Positions 63,111 through 64,000 of a stretch of 64,000 nucleotides of DNA are shown here, piece by piece (position 1 is the first letter of the stretch; each line of letters starts with the position of its first letter). The position numbers and the translations under genes are program-made. Under the pieces are notes generated by a model. That model was not told the origin of the DNA, did no database searches, and saw only the letters and a program-made list of their open reading frames with translations. Source of the DNA: Blastomussa wellsi (lineage: Eukaryota > Cnidaria > Anthozoa > Scleractinia > Plerogyridae); NCBI GenBank assembly GCA_947652115.1, contig OX393564.1, positions 9,092,912-9,156,911 on the forward strand, read 5' to 3'.

Positions 63111-64000
63111 TTCAATTGCATCATTATCTGAATGAATAGAACATTTCCTAGATGTTATTTTCCTAAGGTCTTAAGGTGGCTTACTACAGTTTTGAGGGGT
63201 TAAAAGAACTCAACTTTAAAATCTTTTATAAATGTTCAAATATGGTATAAATGTTTCTTTTTAATGTTTTTTTTTACAGCCATCAAACATCAAATGCGAC
63301 ATTTGAGCAATAAAAATGCTAACAAACCGCCAAAATGAACGATCGAGCGCTTAAGACTGGGCTGGGCACTAGCAGTTTCAATGGCGTTTTTCTCTAAATC
63401 TAGCCCTATGACCCTACCTCAAAATTTTACAAATTAAAATGTAGCGAACGGAGGTCTTCTAACATAAACCTTCCAGGCATTGGTGCTCCGAACGCGATGG
63501 TTTGGATGAGAATCTTACTACGAACCAAGCCGGTCCTTCTACTTATTTAACTATCTTTAATTGCTTGCTTGATTCACGTAAAAACTGAAAGTATAATCAC
63601 AACGAAAGGCCTATTACTACAACTCGTGCATTACATGGATTGTACAATAACAACACGAAACAGGGGGCGTATCACGATACTAGAAAATTATTAAATATTT
63701 CGAATCACTAGCGATACAAGCAATAATATTGAACCCAAATAAAACTAGATCGACAAGCATGCAAATGAAACTACAAATCATACCTCTTTCTCCAATCTTA
63801 ACTCTTATTCTTTCGGTCTTTCCTTAGATATCTATCTTTCCTTCTGTTCGTTCTGATCGCACGTGTCTACTAAAAAGCTAATTTGATCTCTTAGTACTTA
63901 TGTCCTTTGTGTAACAACGGAAGTTATATAATCACTGTTAGCTATTACGCGTTAATCAGTTACATAAAACTTAGCATTAATTAAACATTCATGCAAAATA
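63111..64000. other. No gene recognised
   Basis: Includes CTTAAGGTGGCTTACTACAG at about 63171, which looks like the end of a TTAA-type repeat whose other end is not found in the window. Otherwise AT-rich non-coding DNA. Confidence 0.3.

Overview
The window looks like the nuclear genome of an anthozoan cnidarian, most likely a stony coral or close relative. The basis is AT-rich, gene-poor DNA packed with degraded mobile elements: tRNA-derived SINEs, TTAA-target foldback elements, Penelope-like elements with hammerhead-like ends, a BEL/Pao retrotransposon and a Polinton/Maverick, plus single-exon rhodopsin-type GPCR genes. This assignment is inference from content, not from a search.

Positions 1-2260 hold a minus-strand gene whose long exon (915-1724) carries the cysteine/histidine pattern of the RAG1 N-terminal zinc region. 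A possible downstream exon lies at 158-356 and a promoter-like segment near 2250. From about 3.5 to 25.5 kb a roughly 2 kb unit recurs as copies A, B, C and D. It has been repeatedly invaded: a TTAA element in B, an almost intact 6.3 kb BEL/Pao element before C (1791-codon ORF, LTRs 11028-11437 and 16957-17337, 5-bp TSD TACCT), and in D a pogo-like MITE, a 4.4 kb TTAA element with a THAP remnant, a SINE pair and an LTR-like insert. A related segment (E, 56.2-56.5 kb) lies upstream of the second GPCR gene, so the units may be relics of a locally duplicated GPCR locus.

Positions 25994-37553 are a decayed Polinton with inverted terminal repeats. It has protein-primed PolB, an adenain-type protease, major and minor capsid proteins, a packaging ATPase and a phage-fibre-like repeat protein, but no integrase that I can see. 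A second right-end fragment (39.6-41.8 kb) carries genes missing from the first, including a VLTF3-like ORF. The two GPCR genes (37994-39013 and 58443-59498) are close paralogues; both lack the usual DRY arginine and the TM3/ECL2 cysteines. The first is abutted at its 3' end by a LINE fragment.

From 42 to 49 kb there is a SAP-domain gene fragment split by a Merlin-type transposon, a CR1-like LINE, microsatellites, and a large palindrome made of two Penelope-type ends. Positions 49.75-54.05 kb form a compositionally foreign, GC-richer cassette: two plus-strand genes converge on one long minus-strand gene of unknown family. An 82-bp piece of its convergence point recurs at 44351-44432. This is the best candidate in the window for something undescribed. 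The right end (60-63 kb) holds a Penelope-like RT/GIY-YIG remnant lying between long inverted copies of one sequence. Most coding sequences here are broken; the intact ones are the BEL/Pao polyprotein, the two GPCRs and a few small Polinton ORFs.
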